Assembly (NCBI GenBank): GCA_013286585.1
Contig: JABDFK010000021.1
Location: forward strand, 1-32,440
Direction: 5' to 3'
DNA from: Deltaproteobacteria bacterium
GTDB taxonomy: Bacteria > Bdellovibrionota > Bdellovibrionia > Bdellovibrionales > Bdellovibrionaceae
DNA: 32,440 nt
This document shows, piece by piece, positions 8,316-15,682 of the stretch. How positions within the stretch are numbered: the first letter of the stretch is position 1; each line of letters opens with the position of its first letter. The position numbers and the translations under genes were made by a program. The notes below the pieces were generated by a model. It saw nothing but the letters and a program-made list of their open reading frames with translations, did no database searches and was not told where the DNA came from.

Positions 8316-9217
8316 GCTTGCACCCAGAATCCGACCCACTCATCCTCTTCGATGCGACGGATGATTTTCAGATCGCTTTTTTCTAGGAAACCTTTGAAGA
8401 AAGTTTCTTCGCGTTCGAGCAAAATTCCGGTGAGGAAAAGTTGGCCTCCGGGTTTGAGTACTTTCAGCAGATCGTTTTTGATCTGGATTAAAACTCCGTC
8501 GATGATGTTGGCCACGACGATGTCGTATTTTTCGCGGACCTCTTCTAGAAGTAGATCTGGAACTTCAATGGAATCTAGGCCGTTGAGTTTGATGTTTTCG
8601 CGCGCCACTCTGCGGGCCTCTGGGTCGATTTCGATTCCAATGACTTTGCCTACGCCTTGCTTTTTAGCCAGCATGGCAAGAATTCCGGTGCCAGTGCCCA
8701 CATCGATCATCGTCGCGTCGGACGGTCTTTCCAATTTTGAACATAATTTTTGCACGAAGTAGGAGGCCATCTTCGTGGTTGCATGAGTACCGGTGCCGAA
8801 AGCCATACCTGGATCGATGGTGATGGCGTGTTCTTTCTGGACGGGGGAATCCATCCATGACGGAACCACCCAGTAAGGACCCGCCAGTTGAAATGGGACA
8901 AAGCCTTTTTTCCACTCGTGCAACCAGTCCCGGTGCTCTTCTTCTTTGGTTTCATGTTGCTGATTGGGCACTAGATTTTTTAGGCCCTCAAAGAACTCTC
9001 GCGGGGGAGCAGACTCGAAATAGACATCCAAATCATGCGCGCGTTTGTGAATGATATCGGGATCGTAAGTCAGGTCCGGTTGCGAATAAGCCAGCGCTTC
9101 GCTGATGCCGGTCGCACCGCTTTCCATGCAGTGGTAGGTGATGTCATCTTCTTTGTTCGATGGAACATTGAACAGCCGCACGCGGAAATAGGATTTTGGC
9201 TGGGACGTTTCGGACAT
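8312..9217 (-). CDS. prmA: PrmA, ribosomal protein L11 methyltransferase
   Basis: Trimethylates ribosomal protein L11 with SAM. Signatures are DPGMAFGTGTHATT (substrate-side loop), the SAM loop IDVGTGTGILAML, the acidic GIEIDPEA after the next strand, and VVANI in place of the usual NPPY-like motif. I take the ATG at 9217 as start (MSETSQPKSYFRVRLF) because GGAG at 9230-9233 lies upstream of it. An in-frame ATG at 9235 has no ribosome site. The product is about 301 residues, as usual. It overlaps rsmE by four bases. Confidence 0.92.
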   Translation of the reverse strand: MSETSQPKSYFRVRLFNVPSNKEDDITYHCMESGATGISEALAYSQPDLTYDPDIIHKRAHDLDVYFESAPPREFFEGLKNLVPNQQHETKEEEHRDWLHEWKKGFVPFQLAGPYWVVPSWMDSPVQKEHAITIDPGMAFGTGTHATTKMASYFVQKLCSKLERPSDATMIDVGTGTGILAMLAKKQGVGKVIGIEIDPEARRVARENIKLNGLDSIEVPDLLLEEVREKYDIVVANIIDGVLIQIKNDLLKVLKPGGQLFLTGILLEREETFFKGFLEKSDLKIIRRIEEDEWVGFWVQA

Positions 9218-9247
9218 GACTTGAGCTTTCTCCATTCAGAAAAAGCA

Positions 9248-9871
9248 TCAAATAGCGGCGTCCTCGACAGCTTCCGCGGTCTTTTCGACTTCGCCTTCAG
9301 GAGACGGAATATTTTCCGTCGTCTTTTCCACCGCTTTTTGTTCCGTCGGAGCAGGTGCTGCGGGCTCGGGTTTAGCTGTAGCTATGGGCGAAGCTTTGGG
9401 CTCATTCACTCGTGCTTTTTCAGCGGATTTTTGACTGGGAACCTTGTGATTGTCAACGAAAGACGCCTTCAAATCCACTTTGTCACCGATCATGATTCCA
9501 GTTTGTTCGATCATAGGTTCATCTTCTCTGCCGATGAGTTTAACCTCGCGGGCCACTGCAAATTTTTCACCGACGAAAATCACTTTCAGCTGACCTACGG
9601 GAACCATCATATCACCATAGGTTTGTGTCCCAGTGGCATCACGCACAGTGATTTTACGAGTGGCAGTCACCACAAGGTGTTGTTTCAATCCCTGATTGCT
9701 GCCGGAGTTGATATAGTAGTCGTGAAAGACCTGGTCTTTTTCCGAGAGTGGAATATTGCTTCGCACTTCCACCACAGTCAGATCCTCAGCACATGCTTCC
9801 CAGGCGAAAAGCGCCAAAAGAAGAACAAGTCCTCCGAATAATAGAATTCGAGCAAATAATTTCTTGGTCAT
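9248..9871 (-). CDS. secreted hypothetical protein with acidic Ala/Pro/Glu-rich tail
   Basis: The family is not recognised. The 207-residue product has a signal peptide (long hydrophobic run LFGGLVLLLALFAW, cut near ACA at about residue 28). Residues about 30-140 form a beta-rich globular domain with SGSNQGLKQHLVV and YGDMMVPVGQLKVIFVGEKF. This resembles the small domain that ends flagellar FlgT-like proteins, but only loosely. Residues about 145-207 are a disordered Ala/Pro/Glu/Lys tail. The ribosome site GAGGGA (9877-9882) lies 5 nt before the ATG. The leader upstream holds two GGA-loop hairpins, which suggests control of translation. Confidence 0.6.
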   Translation of the reverse strand: MTKKLFARILLFGGLVLLLALFAWEACAEDLTVVEVRSNIPLSEKDQVFHDYYINSGSNQGLKQHLVVTATRKITVRDATGTQTYGDMMVPVGQLKVIFVGEKFAVAREVKLIGREDEPMIEQTGIMIGDKVDLKASFVDNHKVPSQKSAEKARVNEPKASPIATAKPEPAAPAPTEQKAVEKTTENIPSPEGEVEKTAEAVEDAAI

Positions 9872-9876
9872 GACAA

Positions 9877-9931
9877 TCCCTCGTCAGCAAGTGGGACCAT
9901 CCTGGTACTCATTTAGGGCAGCCATCCTGGC
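9877..9931 (-). promoter_or_regulatory. mRNA leader with two GGA hairpins plus GGA in the ribosome site (CsrA/RsmA-like)
   Basis: Read on the minus strand, the leader has GCCA-GGA-TGGC (9931-9921) and ACCA-GGA-TGGT (9906-9896), each preceded by ATGAGTA, and then GAGGGA as the Shine-Dalgarno (9882-9877). The outer pair differs (G-C in one, A-T in the other) but stays complementary, so the symmetry is conserved. Both resemble the known CsrA consensus RUACARGGAUGU, with GGA in the loop of a short stem. Multiple GGA sites with one over the Shine-Dalgarno is the usual layout of a CsrA-repressed mRNA. A dimeric DNA-binding repressor is the alternative reading. Confidence 0.45.
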
Positions 9932-9967
9932 TACTCATAGAATGTTTCGGAAAGAGACAGGGGAAAC

Positions 9968-10885
9968 TTAAGGCGCTTCGCGCCTGTCTGAAGTCTGGTT
10001 TTCGGTCTGGTTTTTCGTTTCCGGCCGATAAAACGCGTCTAGTAAGACGCCAATGAGGACCAGGGCACCGCCCGCCAACTGCAATGGGCTAAGAATTTCA
10101 TTCAACAGGAAATTCGCAGCTACAGCGGCGGTCACGGGTTCAATCATAACTATGACGGCAGCCTTGCCGCTCTTCATTTTCTGCAGGCCCGCTAGGAACA
10201 AAGTCAGCGGAGCAATCGTGGACACCACTGCAATTCCCGCCACCAGGGCCCAAGCTTTCCAGCCGAGTCCTATCACATGTATAATATTCGGTTGATTATA
10301 AAGATCTAGCACCAACGCTGTCGCCGTGATCACGTACAGACTGCTGGAGAGGGGCGCAACCTGAGCCTGCACGCGACCAGACACCAAGACATAGATGGAA
10401 TAAGTCAGCCCTGAACCCAGCCCGAAAAAAATCGCTGATATTTTCTGCACCGAAAAATCACCCCAGAGCAGCAGAACCAAGCCCAGCGTGGCTAAGATCA
10501 GGCAGGCCACTTGCAACTTGGTCATGCGCTCTTTTAATACGAAATGCGCGCCCAGATTGACGAACAGTGGAAAAGTGAACAGCAACATCGCAGCCAGTGG
10601 CACCGAAATTCCTTCGATCGCTTTGAAATAAAATGTCGAAAAAACCGCGTAGCCAAAGGCGCCGAGGGACAGAGAAATTAGGATTTGTTTCACACTTAGG
10701 CGTATAAGTTTTGGTTGGAACAGATACAGTCCCAGCCACAGAAGCAATGCCGCTAAACTGAACCGCAGTGCCAAAAGCTCGCCGACGTCGAGGCCTTGTT
10801 GCTGGCCAAGGCGCGCGAAAATGCCTAGGAATCCGAAGCAGATTCCTGAGGCTAAGACTTGCAGCGCACCGACAAAGTACTTCAT
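9968..10885 (-). CDS. EamA/DMT-family inner-membrane transporter
   Basis: A 305-residue member of the drug/metabolite transporter superfamily with about ten hydrophobic helices arranged as two EamA repeats. The first repeat opens with FVGALQVLASGICFGFLGIF and the second near AIFFGLGSGLTYSIYVLV. Typical endings such as MIEPVTAAVAANFLLNE, followed by PLQLAGGALVLIGVLL, match the end of the second EamA domain. The substrate cannot be read from sequence; relatives export amino acids or metabolites. The start ATG overlaps the stop of the RluB-type gene (ATGA, 10882-10885), so it is in that operon. Confidence 0.88.
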   Translation of the reverse strand: MKYFVGALQVLASGICFGFLGIFARLGQQQGLDVGELLALRFSLAALLLWLGLYLFQPKLIRLSVKQILISLSLGAFGYAVFSTFYFKAIEGISVPLAAMLLFTFPLFVNLGAHFVLKERMTKLQVACLILATLGLVLLLWGDFSVQKISAIFFGLGSGLTYSIYVLVSGRVQAQVAPLSSSLYVITATALVLDLYNQPNIIHVIGLGWKAWALVAGIAVVSTIAPLTLFLAGLQKMKSGKAAVIVMIEPVTAAVAANFLLNEILSPLQLAGGALVLIGVLLDAFYRPETKNQTENQTSDRREAP

Positions 10886-11808
10886 CGAGTGGCTGGCACA
10901 GCTCGCGTTTCGCGTTTGGTGGAGTTGGTTTTTGCGCTTTTGTAGCTCTTTTTGAATTTGACGGTTTCAGGCTCATCCGCCAAGAACACGCGCTGAGCGG
11001 CGACGTCGTTCAAGAAAACCAGTTCGCCGCGTTTGAGGGCCCCTAGGCGAAGGCGGCCAACGGCCACACGTTGAAGTTTCATTACATCTAAGCCCACTTT
11101 TTCAAACATCTGTCGAATCTGACGATTTTTTCCCTCAGAGATAATGATTTTGATCCAAGGGTGTTCTTCGCGTCCTCGTGGTACTTGTTCAACGTGTTTG
11201 GCTTTCACTCGGCCACCGACGATGGGAACTCCGCGCAGAAGCTTTTGCAGTTGTTCTTGGCGTGCTGGGCGGTTCAGTTTTACGAGATAAGTTTTGGTCA
11301 CTTCATCTTTGGGATGCATGACTTGATTCGCATAATCACCATCGTTGGTGAGAAGTAGCAGACCTTCCGAATCCCAATCCAGGCGGCCGATGGGGAAAAC
11401 TCGTGCCGGTAATTTGGCCATATAATCATTCACCGTCGGGCGATTTTCTGGATCACTCATCGTCGTCAGAACTCCGCGAGGTTTGTGAAACATGACATAG
11501 ATGTGTTCGAACTTTCGGCGCAGAGGTTTGCCATCGACCACAACGCGATCATTTTGCGTGTCGATTTTGATGCCCATCTCGTAAACTTTTTTGCCATTCA
11601 CTTGAACGCGACCTTCTTCAATCATGCGATCGGCTTTACGGCGTGAAACCAATCCGCTATCGGCGATCAGTTTGTTAAGTCGGGTTCGCGCGGGTGAGGC
11701 GCTAGCGGCGCCTGGGTCCATTGGCGGGGCTGCGCTTTGGCTAAGTTCTTCGCCGGGTTTACGGTGCGTTGATTTTGACGTGCGATTGTTATTGGTGTTG
11801 TTAACCAT
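10882..11808 (-). CDS. rluB: RluB/RsuA-family 23S rRNA pseudouridine synthase
   Basis: Isomerises a uridine of 23S rRNA (helix 80-89 region for RluB). Residues about 42-90 form the S4 RNA-binding domain (RLNKLIADSGLVSRRKADRM). The catalytic motif GRLDWDSEGLLLLTNDG holds the essential Asp of GRLD. EGKNRQIRQMFEKVGLDV closes the synthase domain. The first 40 residues and last 30 are low-complexity and probably disordered. GGAAGAAG lies 4 nt before the ATG at 11808, supporting this start. The first 142 bp overlap, in another frame, the 3' end of the preceding gene. A shorter start at 11721 would reduce this overlap but has no ribosome site. Confidence 0.88.
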   Translation of the reverse strand: MVNNTNNNRTSKSTHRKPGEELSQSAAPPMDPGAASASPARTRLNKLIADSGLVSRRKADRMIEEGRVQVNGKKVYEMGIKIDTQNDRVVVDGKPLRRKFEHIYVMFHKPRGVLTTMSDPENRPTVNDYMAKLPARVFPIGRLDWDSEGLLLLTNDGDYANQVMHPKDEVTKTYLVKLNRPARQEQLQKLLRGVPIVGGRVKAKHVEQVPRGREEHPWIKIIISEGKNRQIRQMFEKVGLDVMKLQRVAVGRLRLGALKRGELVFLNDVAAQRVFLADEPETVKFKKSYKSAKTNSTKRETRAVPATR

Positions 11809-12821
11809 GTGTCTTCTTCCTTCTGCTTCACAGCAGTAGTTTTTGGTAAGTTCACCACTGGCGATCCCGCCATGGTGTATTGCAGATCTCTTACCAACAG
11901 AGACAAAAGTTTGTCACCGATAAAGACATGTTCCAGAGCATTTTGGGCCTGTGACAGCACATCGGGAGCTTTTTGCAAGAACTCGTCATCGCCGATTTTC
12001 AACATGCGGATGCAGTGCTCAGTGCCGTCAACGATGGCCTGGTAGAAAGGATCGCTTTCACGCTTGATAAAATGCTGCTCCAGACGGCGAATGGTGTAGA
12101 AAAGCTTCGGCGAAGAACTCAAATCGATGCCGCTGAAGGAGTTCAATTTTTGAAAAAAATACCCACGCGCCACAGTCCCGAAGAGCTGCCCATCCTGGGC
12201 CAAAAAGCGGGCGGTGGTGAAGGGGGCGGTTTCGATCTTCTGGGCAACTTCGTTTTTGAACTCCAAGCGGGAGTTGTAGTGAAGTTCTAGATCTTCGCGA
12301 AGTGGAGCCAGGGCTCCGTTGCGCACGGAAAATTTTCGTGAAAACTGGCGGATAGAAATCTCACCGTTGGTTTTCAGAACTACTGCAATCAGGCGCTGCG
12401 CGCCCTCGTCATGAATCAGGCGAAATTTTTCCTGAGAGTGATGTTGGGAAGTCAGGTAAGAACTGACCACATCCACCCAGTCCGGCAAGTGCTCAAGCTC
12501 AATGATTTGCATTTGTCCGGGCCACATGACGTCAGAAAAATCAAAGACCTCGTCTTGATGTAGGCAAATGGCCTCCAAAAAATGACGAACCTCTTCACCC
12601 AAGGATTTTTTCTTCTGCTGCCAGTGGGGATATTCCATGCACTCTTGGAAGAACTGACTTAAGAGCTCGGCGGTCATCAGATCTTGAGTGTCACAGGAAT
12701 AGGACAACCAACTCAAAAAAGCCGCCACCGAACCGATGTCGGCAGGGTCCGTCGTCACCGATTCCGAGAATTCATACGAAGATGGTGAAATTGACTTTAA
12801 AATTCGTCCCGCATTGAGCAT
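11667..12821 (-). CDS. hypothetical helical protein
   Basis: Not recognised. I place the start at the ATG at 12821 (MLNAGRILKSIS); the frame is open to 13007, but that part lies opposite the coiled-coil gene and reads like shadow sequence. No good ribosome site is seen, so a later start is possible. The product is about 384 residues with no signal peptide, mostly mixed helix and strand, for example RLEQHFIKRESDPFYQAIVD and LLSLLVRDLQYTM. The last 47 codons overlap the start of rluB in another frame. Only 37 bp separate it from the divergent gene at 12859, which is tight for two promoters. Confidence 0.6.
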   Translation of the reverse strand: MLNAGRILKSISPSSYEFSESVTTDPADIGSVAAFLSWLSYSCDTQDLMTAELLSQFFQECMEYPHWQQKKKSLGEEVRHFLEAICLHQDEVFDFSDVMWPGQMQIIELEHLPDWVDVVSSYLTSQHHSQEKFRLIHDEGAQRLIAVVLKTNGEISIRQFSRKFSVRNGALAPLREDLELHYNSRLEFKNEVAQKIETAPFTTARFLAQDGQLFGTVARGYFFQKLNSFSGIDLSSSPKLFYTIRRLEQHFIKRESDPFYQAIVDGTEHCIRMLKIGDDEFLQKAPDVLSQAQNALEHVFIGDKLLSLLVRDLQYTMAGSPVVNLPKTTAVKQKEEDTWLTTPITIARQNQRTVNPAKNLAKAQPRQWTQAPLAPHPREPDLTN

Positions 12822-12858
12822 ACTGTTTATGAGAACATACTTGCACCAGGAGGAGTCA

Positions 12859-13356
12859 ATGCAAAAGGAGCTTAACCCAGAATTGTTCGGCACCGGAGCC
12901 ACGGGTTCGACGCGATATCGCGAGGGCGATGGTCCTACCTCCCAGCGGCAAACTCTGCAACTAGAGGAAAAAATTGCCGAAATCCGCGCCCAGGTCAAGT
13001 TCACCATGGATCAGATGGCCAATCTGGCAGCGCAGGTGAATGAGTTCATCAAAAGCTCTAACAGTAAATTTGAGCGCCTGCAGGCGGGCCTCAAGGCCGT
13101 CGACACCTCGGGGAAGACCAATTATTCGGAAATAGGCCAGCGCATGTCGCATGTGCATCAGCGCTTGAACGAGCGCAAATCCTGGGACGCCAAGGTTCAA
13201 GAAATGATCGACCGGCAAAATGGCGTTCTTAAAAGCTACGAAGTTCGCATGAATCACTTGCAGAGGTTGATGTCAGAAAAAGATGCGCAGCTGGTTTCGG
13301 CCCAAGCTGCGCTCAACGAAGCTAAAATGGAAATCTCTAGGCTCAAACGATTATAA
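12859..13356 (+). CDS. coiled-coil protein
   Basis: A 165-residue cytoplasmic protein. AGGAGGAG at 12848-12855 fixes the start at the ATG at 12859 (MQKELNPELFG). From about residue 35 to the end it is heptad-rich: LQLEEKIAEIRAQVKFTMDQ, then MSHVHQRLNERKSW, then LNEAKMEISRLKRL. It should form a two-part coiled coil with a Gly/Thr-rich N-terminal tail. No enzyme motif is present. It is divergent from the unknown gene to the left and convergent with the VWA lipoprotein gene, with a hairpin at the junction. Confidence 0.7.
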   Translation: MQKELNPELFGTGATGSTRYREGDGPTSQRQTLQLEEKIAEIRAQVKFTMDQMANLAAQVNEFIKSSNSKFERLQAGLKAVDTSGKTNYSEIGQRMSHVHQRLNERKSWDAKVQEMIDRQNGVLKSYEVRMNHLQRLMSEKDAQLVSAQAALNEAKMEISRLKRL

Positions 13357-13378
13357 GTAGCGTGCGTTGGACGCTACT
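13356..13378. terminator. hairpin between convergent genes
   Basis: AGTAGCGT (13356-13363) pairs exactly with ACGCTACT (13371-13378) around a 7-base loop. It touches the stop codons of both convergent genes (TAA ending at 13356, TAG at 13374-13376). There is no T-run on either side, so it may be a transcription or degradation barrier and not a full intrinsic terminator. Confidence 0.4.
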
Positions 13379-14489
13379 GGTGGGCGTTCAGCGGAGTGTA
13401 CGCGATGTTGATGCTGGCTCCCGCTGGTGGAACCGCTGTGCCGTAAAATGCCACAGAGTTAGTGCTAGCCGTGTACTGCCAGCCATTGGTGGCATTCTGT
13501 GGAACGGTGACGCCATTCACTGTCACCACGATAGTGGCAGGATTCGCTTGAGAAGCCAAAACGAAAACGCTCGCCAGCTGAATCACCGATTGTGAAATCG
13601 TATTCAAAGTGGCTGCGAAATTGCTGCACAGACTGGCAGAGACTCCGCCGGTCAAGGAAACAATCTGTGGATAGCGCTGGCCCACGACACTGGTCGAAGA
13701 CAGGCTGCGTGCACAAGCGGCAGTATCAGTATAAATGGCGTTCACTGAGTAGTGGGTATGGCCTCCGGCATAGGTGTCCAACCAGCTAACGTAGAACGAA
13801 GCGGGTTGCAATTCTGGAGCAGGGACATTGTAGTTATGGTCGCCAACAAAGTTCGCCGCACAACTGGACTGAAAGTGATCGCAGAAGGAAGCGTTGCCAG
13901 AGAAGTCGTCCTCGTCGCTCAATATAATGATCGACAGGAAAGCTCCTGGACGACGAAAGCCTGAAGTCGCATTCGTGGGATCGCTCAGCGCTTGCACGAA
14001 GCTAGAGAATGCTCTTTCATCACCGCTGCCGTCAGTTCCTTCTGACATGTTTTTTTGGAAGATGGAGGCCGTGGTGTTACCCGGATTCATCACTGTGACA
14101 CCCGATAGACCTTGTCCATAGGTTCCGGTAGAGCCCTGACGAAACTGCGCCGCCGTTGGTGAGTAGGCTGAATAAGCATTGTTAAAATATGATCCCGCCA
14201 AGTACGCATCAGTGGTAGTGACGGCCATGTGGTAATCTAAACCCAAAGTTTGAAAATTTTGAATGAAGGCGGCGAAATTGGTGGCCAGATTGGCTTGCGA
14301 AGTTTGCATCGAACCCGAATTGTCCACCACCCATAGAATATCGACCTGTTTCTGTGCGAAAGTGTCGGCGCCTTGTTGGAATGATTGTTGAGTTCCAAGG
14401 ATTGAGAATGACGGGCTTGATCCTGAGCAACCCGTCATCAGCCACGCTGTACTGGTAAGCAGGGCGATGAGAAATTTAGGGGTCTTCAT
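13374..14489 (-). CDS. VWA-domain lipoprotein
   Basis: An outer- or inner-membrane lipoprotein of 371 residues. The lipobox LMTGC gives Cys at about residue 21 of the protein starting MKTPKFLIAL. A von Willebrand factor A-like domain follows: VDILWVVDNSGSMQTSQAN contains the MIDAS DxSxS, and FLSIIILSDEDDFS supplies a later metal-site region. VWA domains bind protein partners or matrix through a divalent metal. The C-terminal 80 residues are beta-rich (PATIVVTVNGVTVPQNATNG). The ATG at 14489 is chosen because GGAGG lies 7 nt upstream; the TTG at 14495 overlaps that spacing. Partner and role are unknown; adhesion is a guess. Confidence 0.82.
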   Translation of the reverse strand: MKTPKFLIALLTSTAWLMTGCSGSSPSFSILGTQQSFQQGADTFAQKQVDILWVVDNSGSMQTSQANLATNFAAFIQNFQTLGLDYHMAVTTTDAYLAGSYFNNAYSAYSPTAAQFRQGSTGTYGQGLSGVTVMNPGNTTASIFQKNMSEGTDGSGDERAFSSFVQALSDPTNATSGFRRPGAFLSIIILSDEDDFSGNASFCDHFQSSCAANFVGDHNYNVPAPELQPASFYVSWLDTYAGGHTHYSVNAIYTDTAACARSLSSTSVVGQRYPQIVSLTGGVSASLCSNFAATLNTISQSVIQLASVFVLASQANPATIVVTVNGVTVPQNATNGWQYTASTNSVAFYGTAVPPAGASINIAYTPLNAHQ

Positions 14490-14814
14490 AAACAATCCTC
14501 CGTGTTAGTAGACGCTGCTGAATCCGTTTATCAGCTCACTTACATAGTTTAAGTCGTTCCAATTAAGTTCGCTGAAAAGTGGCTAAGTATTTGGGAGAAC
14601 TCAGGCTGTGGGCCGGAATTCTCAAAATGAGACTTATAAGCCTTTGAATGTCGGGGCATTCTCATTTTGAGCGCCCGCGAAAAATAATTTGGATGTGCAA
14701 AACATGGACGATTCGAATGGCATTTTCGGGGGTTTCATTTTTTTGTCCATTCTTTCGGCACCATCGTGCAGAACTCCTCGACAATCCTGTCCAACAACGT
14801 TAGATCCTTTGGAT
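14490..14814. other. 325-bp intergenic region between divergent genes
   Basis: No credible gene. A frame is open from 14689 into the downstream gene, but its first 42 codons have no signal-peptide logic or ribosome site. The region should hold the promoters of both the VWA lipoprotein and the ZrgA-like gene. The only clear structure is the pair of TCTCA-N3-TGAGA dyads at 14620-14672, near the middle. Confidence 0.6.
14620..14672. promoter_or_regulatory. paired TCTCA-N3-TGAGA candidate operator
   Basis: TCTCA-AAA-TGAGA at 14620-14632 is exact. TCTCA-TTT-TGAGC at 14660-14672 has one mismatch. The centres are 40 bp apart, close to four helical turns, so two dimers could sit on the same face. 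The two boxes are also inverted repeats of each other (CTCAAAATGAG against CTCATTTTGAG). The same motif occurs at 3958-3985. As the downstream gene is ZrgA-like, a zinc regulator is one possibility, but the sequence does not look like the known proteobacterial Zur box. Confidence 0.45.
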
Positions 14815-15324
14815 ATGAAAATACAATTTCTGAAAATAGGCGTGTTGGCGATGGGATGTATTTCAGCGTTGGCCCAGGCTCACGAGCACGGCGCCCATGT
14901 GCACGGTTCGGCCAAAATGAACATCGCCTTTGATGGCCTTCAAGGCAAGGTAGAACTCCATGGCCCGGGAGATTCGTTGATCGGCTTTGAGTACAAAGCT
15001 AAGTCAGCGGCCGACAAGAAAAAACAAGCCGACGCACTCAATATTTTGGAGACCAAAATGGGCGAAATGGTCGTTTTTGATTCTGCTTCGGCTTGCTTTT
15101 GGCAAAAAGACAAAATTGAAGTGGCTTTCGAAGAGGGCGGTCACAGCGACGTGAACGCCAGCTGGCTGGTTCATTGCCAGAAATCGCTGATGAACACCAA
15201 AGTGATTTTCAACGTGCAGAAATTTTTCCCGCGAGTGAAGGATTTGGACGTTCAGCTTCTGGTGGATACGGCCCAAATCAGCGTCGAGGCTAACAAGGTC
15301 GGCATGGAAGTTCTAGTTAAATAG
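14815..15324 (+). CDS. ZrgA-like (DUF2796) histidine-rich periplasmic protein
   Basis: Resembles ZrgA, a zinc-regulated periplasmic protein that helps zinc uptake in other proteobacteria. The start at 14815 gives a signal peptide (MKIQFLKIGVLAMGCISALA, cut near AQA) directly followed by HEHGAHVHGSAKMNIAFDG, the His-rich metal-binding opening of the family. KVELHGPGDSLIGFEY and the later SWLVHCQK also match, as does the 169-residue length. Two Cys (about residues 93 and 121) may pair. It is probably its own transcription unit, controlled from the paired dyads upstream. No ABC zinc transporter lies nearby, so its partner is elsewhere. Confidence 0.78.
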   Translation: MKIQFLKIGVLAMGCISALAQAHEHGAHVHGSAKMNIAFDGLQGKVELHGPGDSLIGFEYKAKSAADKKKQADALNILETKMGEMVVFDSASACFWQKDKIEVAFEEGGHSDVNASWLVHCQKSLMNTKVIFNVQKFFPRVKDLDVQLLVDTAQISVEANKVGMEVLVK

Positions 15325-15329
15325 GATCA

Positions 15330-15680
15330 TTAGATGACCTGCTTTTCATCTTCGGCCGTTGTCTCAGGTCGGGCGCGCACGATAAACTTTCTTGCCTTTT
15401 TCTCAATAGATTTAAGTTCTTTGGATTTTTTGAATTCTCCGTTGGGGTAAAGAAACACCGTTGGATGAAGTCCGAAAGTCACGGCAAAGACTTCGGCATA
15501 ATGCTGGGTCATTTCGATTTTCCCGTTTTCGATAGCACTGAGATGAGACTCTCGAATTCCAGTCACTTCTTCAACTTCCTTTAGCGTCATGCCCAAACCT
15601 TTGCGAAAAATTCGCACTGCTTCATTTGGGGACGCGTCATTGGCTCCTAGCTCCCGCAGAAGTTTTTTGAATGAAGACAT
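15330..15680 (-). CDS. XRE-type antitoxin of a HigBA-like toxin-antitoxin pair
   Basis: A DNA-binding antitoxin of 116 residues with a helix-turn-helix of the XRE/Cro type at about residues 22-75: RIFRKGLGMTLKEVEEVTGI, then RESHLSAIENGKIEM. The C-terminal 35 residues are Lys/Arg-rich and then acidic, probably unfolded without its partner. It lies 2 bp after the toxin stop. Toxin-first order is that of the higBA group. It likely represses its own operon through the palindrome at 16012-16031. Confidence 0.82.
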   Translation of the reverse strand: MSSFKKLLRELGANDASPNEAVRIFRKGLGMTLKEVEEVTGIRESHLSAIENGKIEMTQHYAEVFAVTFGLHPTVFLYPNGEFKKSKELKSIEKKARKFIVRARPETTAEDEKQVI

Positions 15681-15682
15681 AA

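Noticed and set aside
7899..8762. Plus-strand frame of 287 residues
   Set aside because: It lies opposite rsmE and prmA, both of which have clear family motifs, and its own sequence has no family features.
9035..9841. Plus-strand frame of 268 residues
   Set aside because: It is the shadow of prmA and the secreted protein gene, rich in Phe/Arg/His from reverse reading of charged codons.
9780..9871. Lipobox in the secreted protein (WEAC)
   Set aside because: Glu at the -2 position and no Leu/Val at -3; cleavage after ACA by the ordinary signal peptidase is more likely.
12822..13007. Upstream extension of the unknown gene to 13007
   Set aside because: It would overlap the divergent coiled-coil gene, whose start is fixed by AGGAGGAG, and the extra residues are rich in Cys/Ser/Arg/Pro as expected for shadow sequence.
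14689..14814. 42-codon N-terminal extension of the ZrgA-like gene
   Set aside because: It would put residues before a good signal peptide and has no ribosome site.
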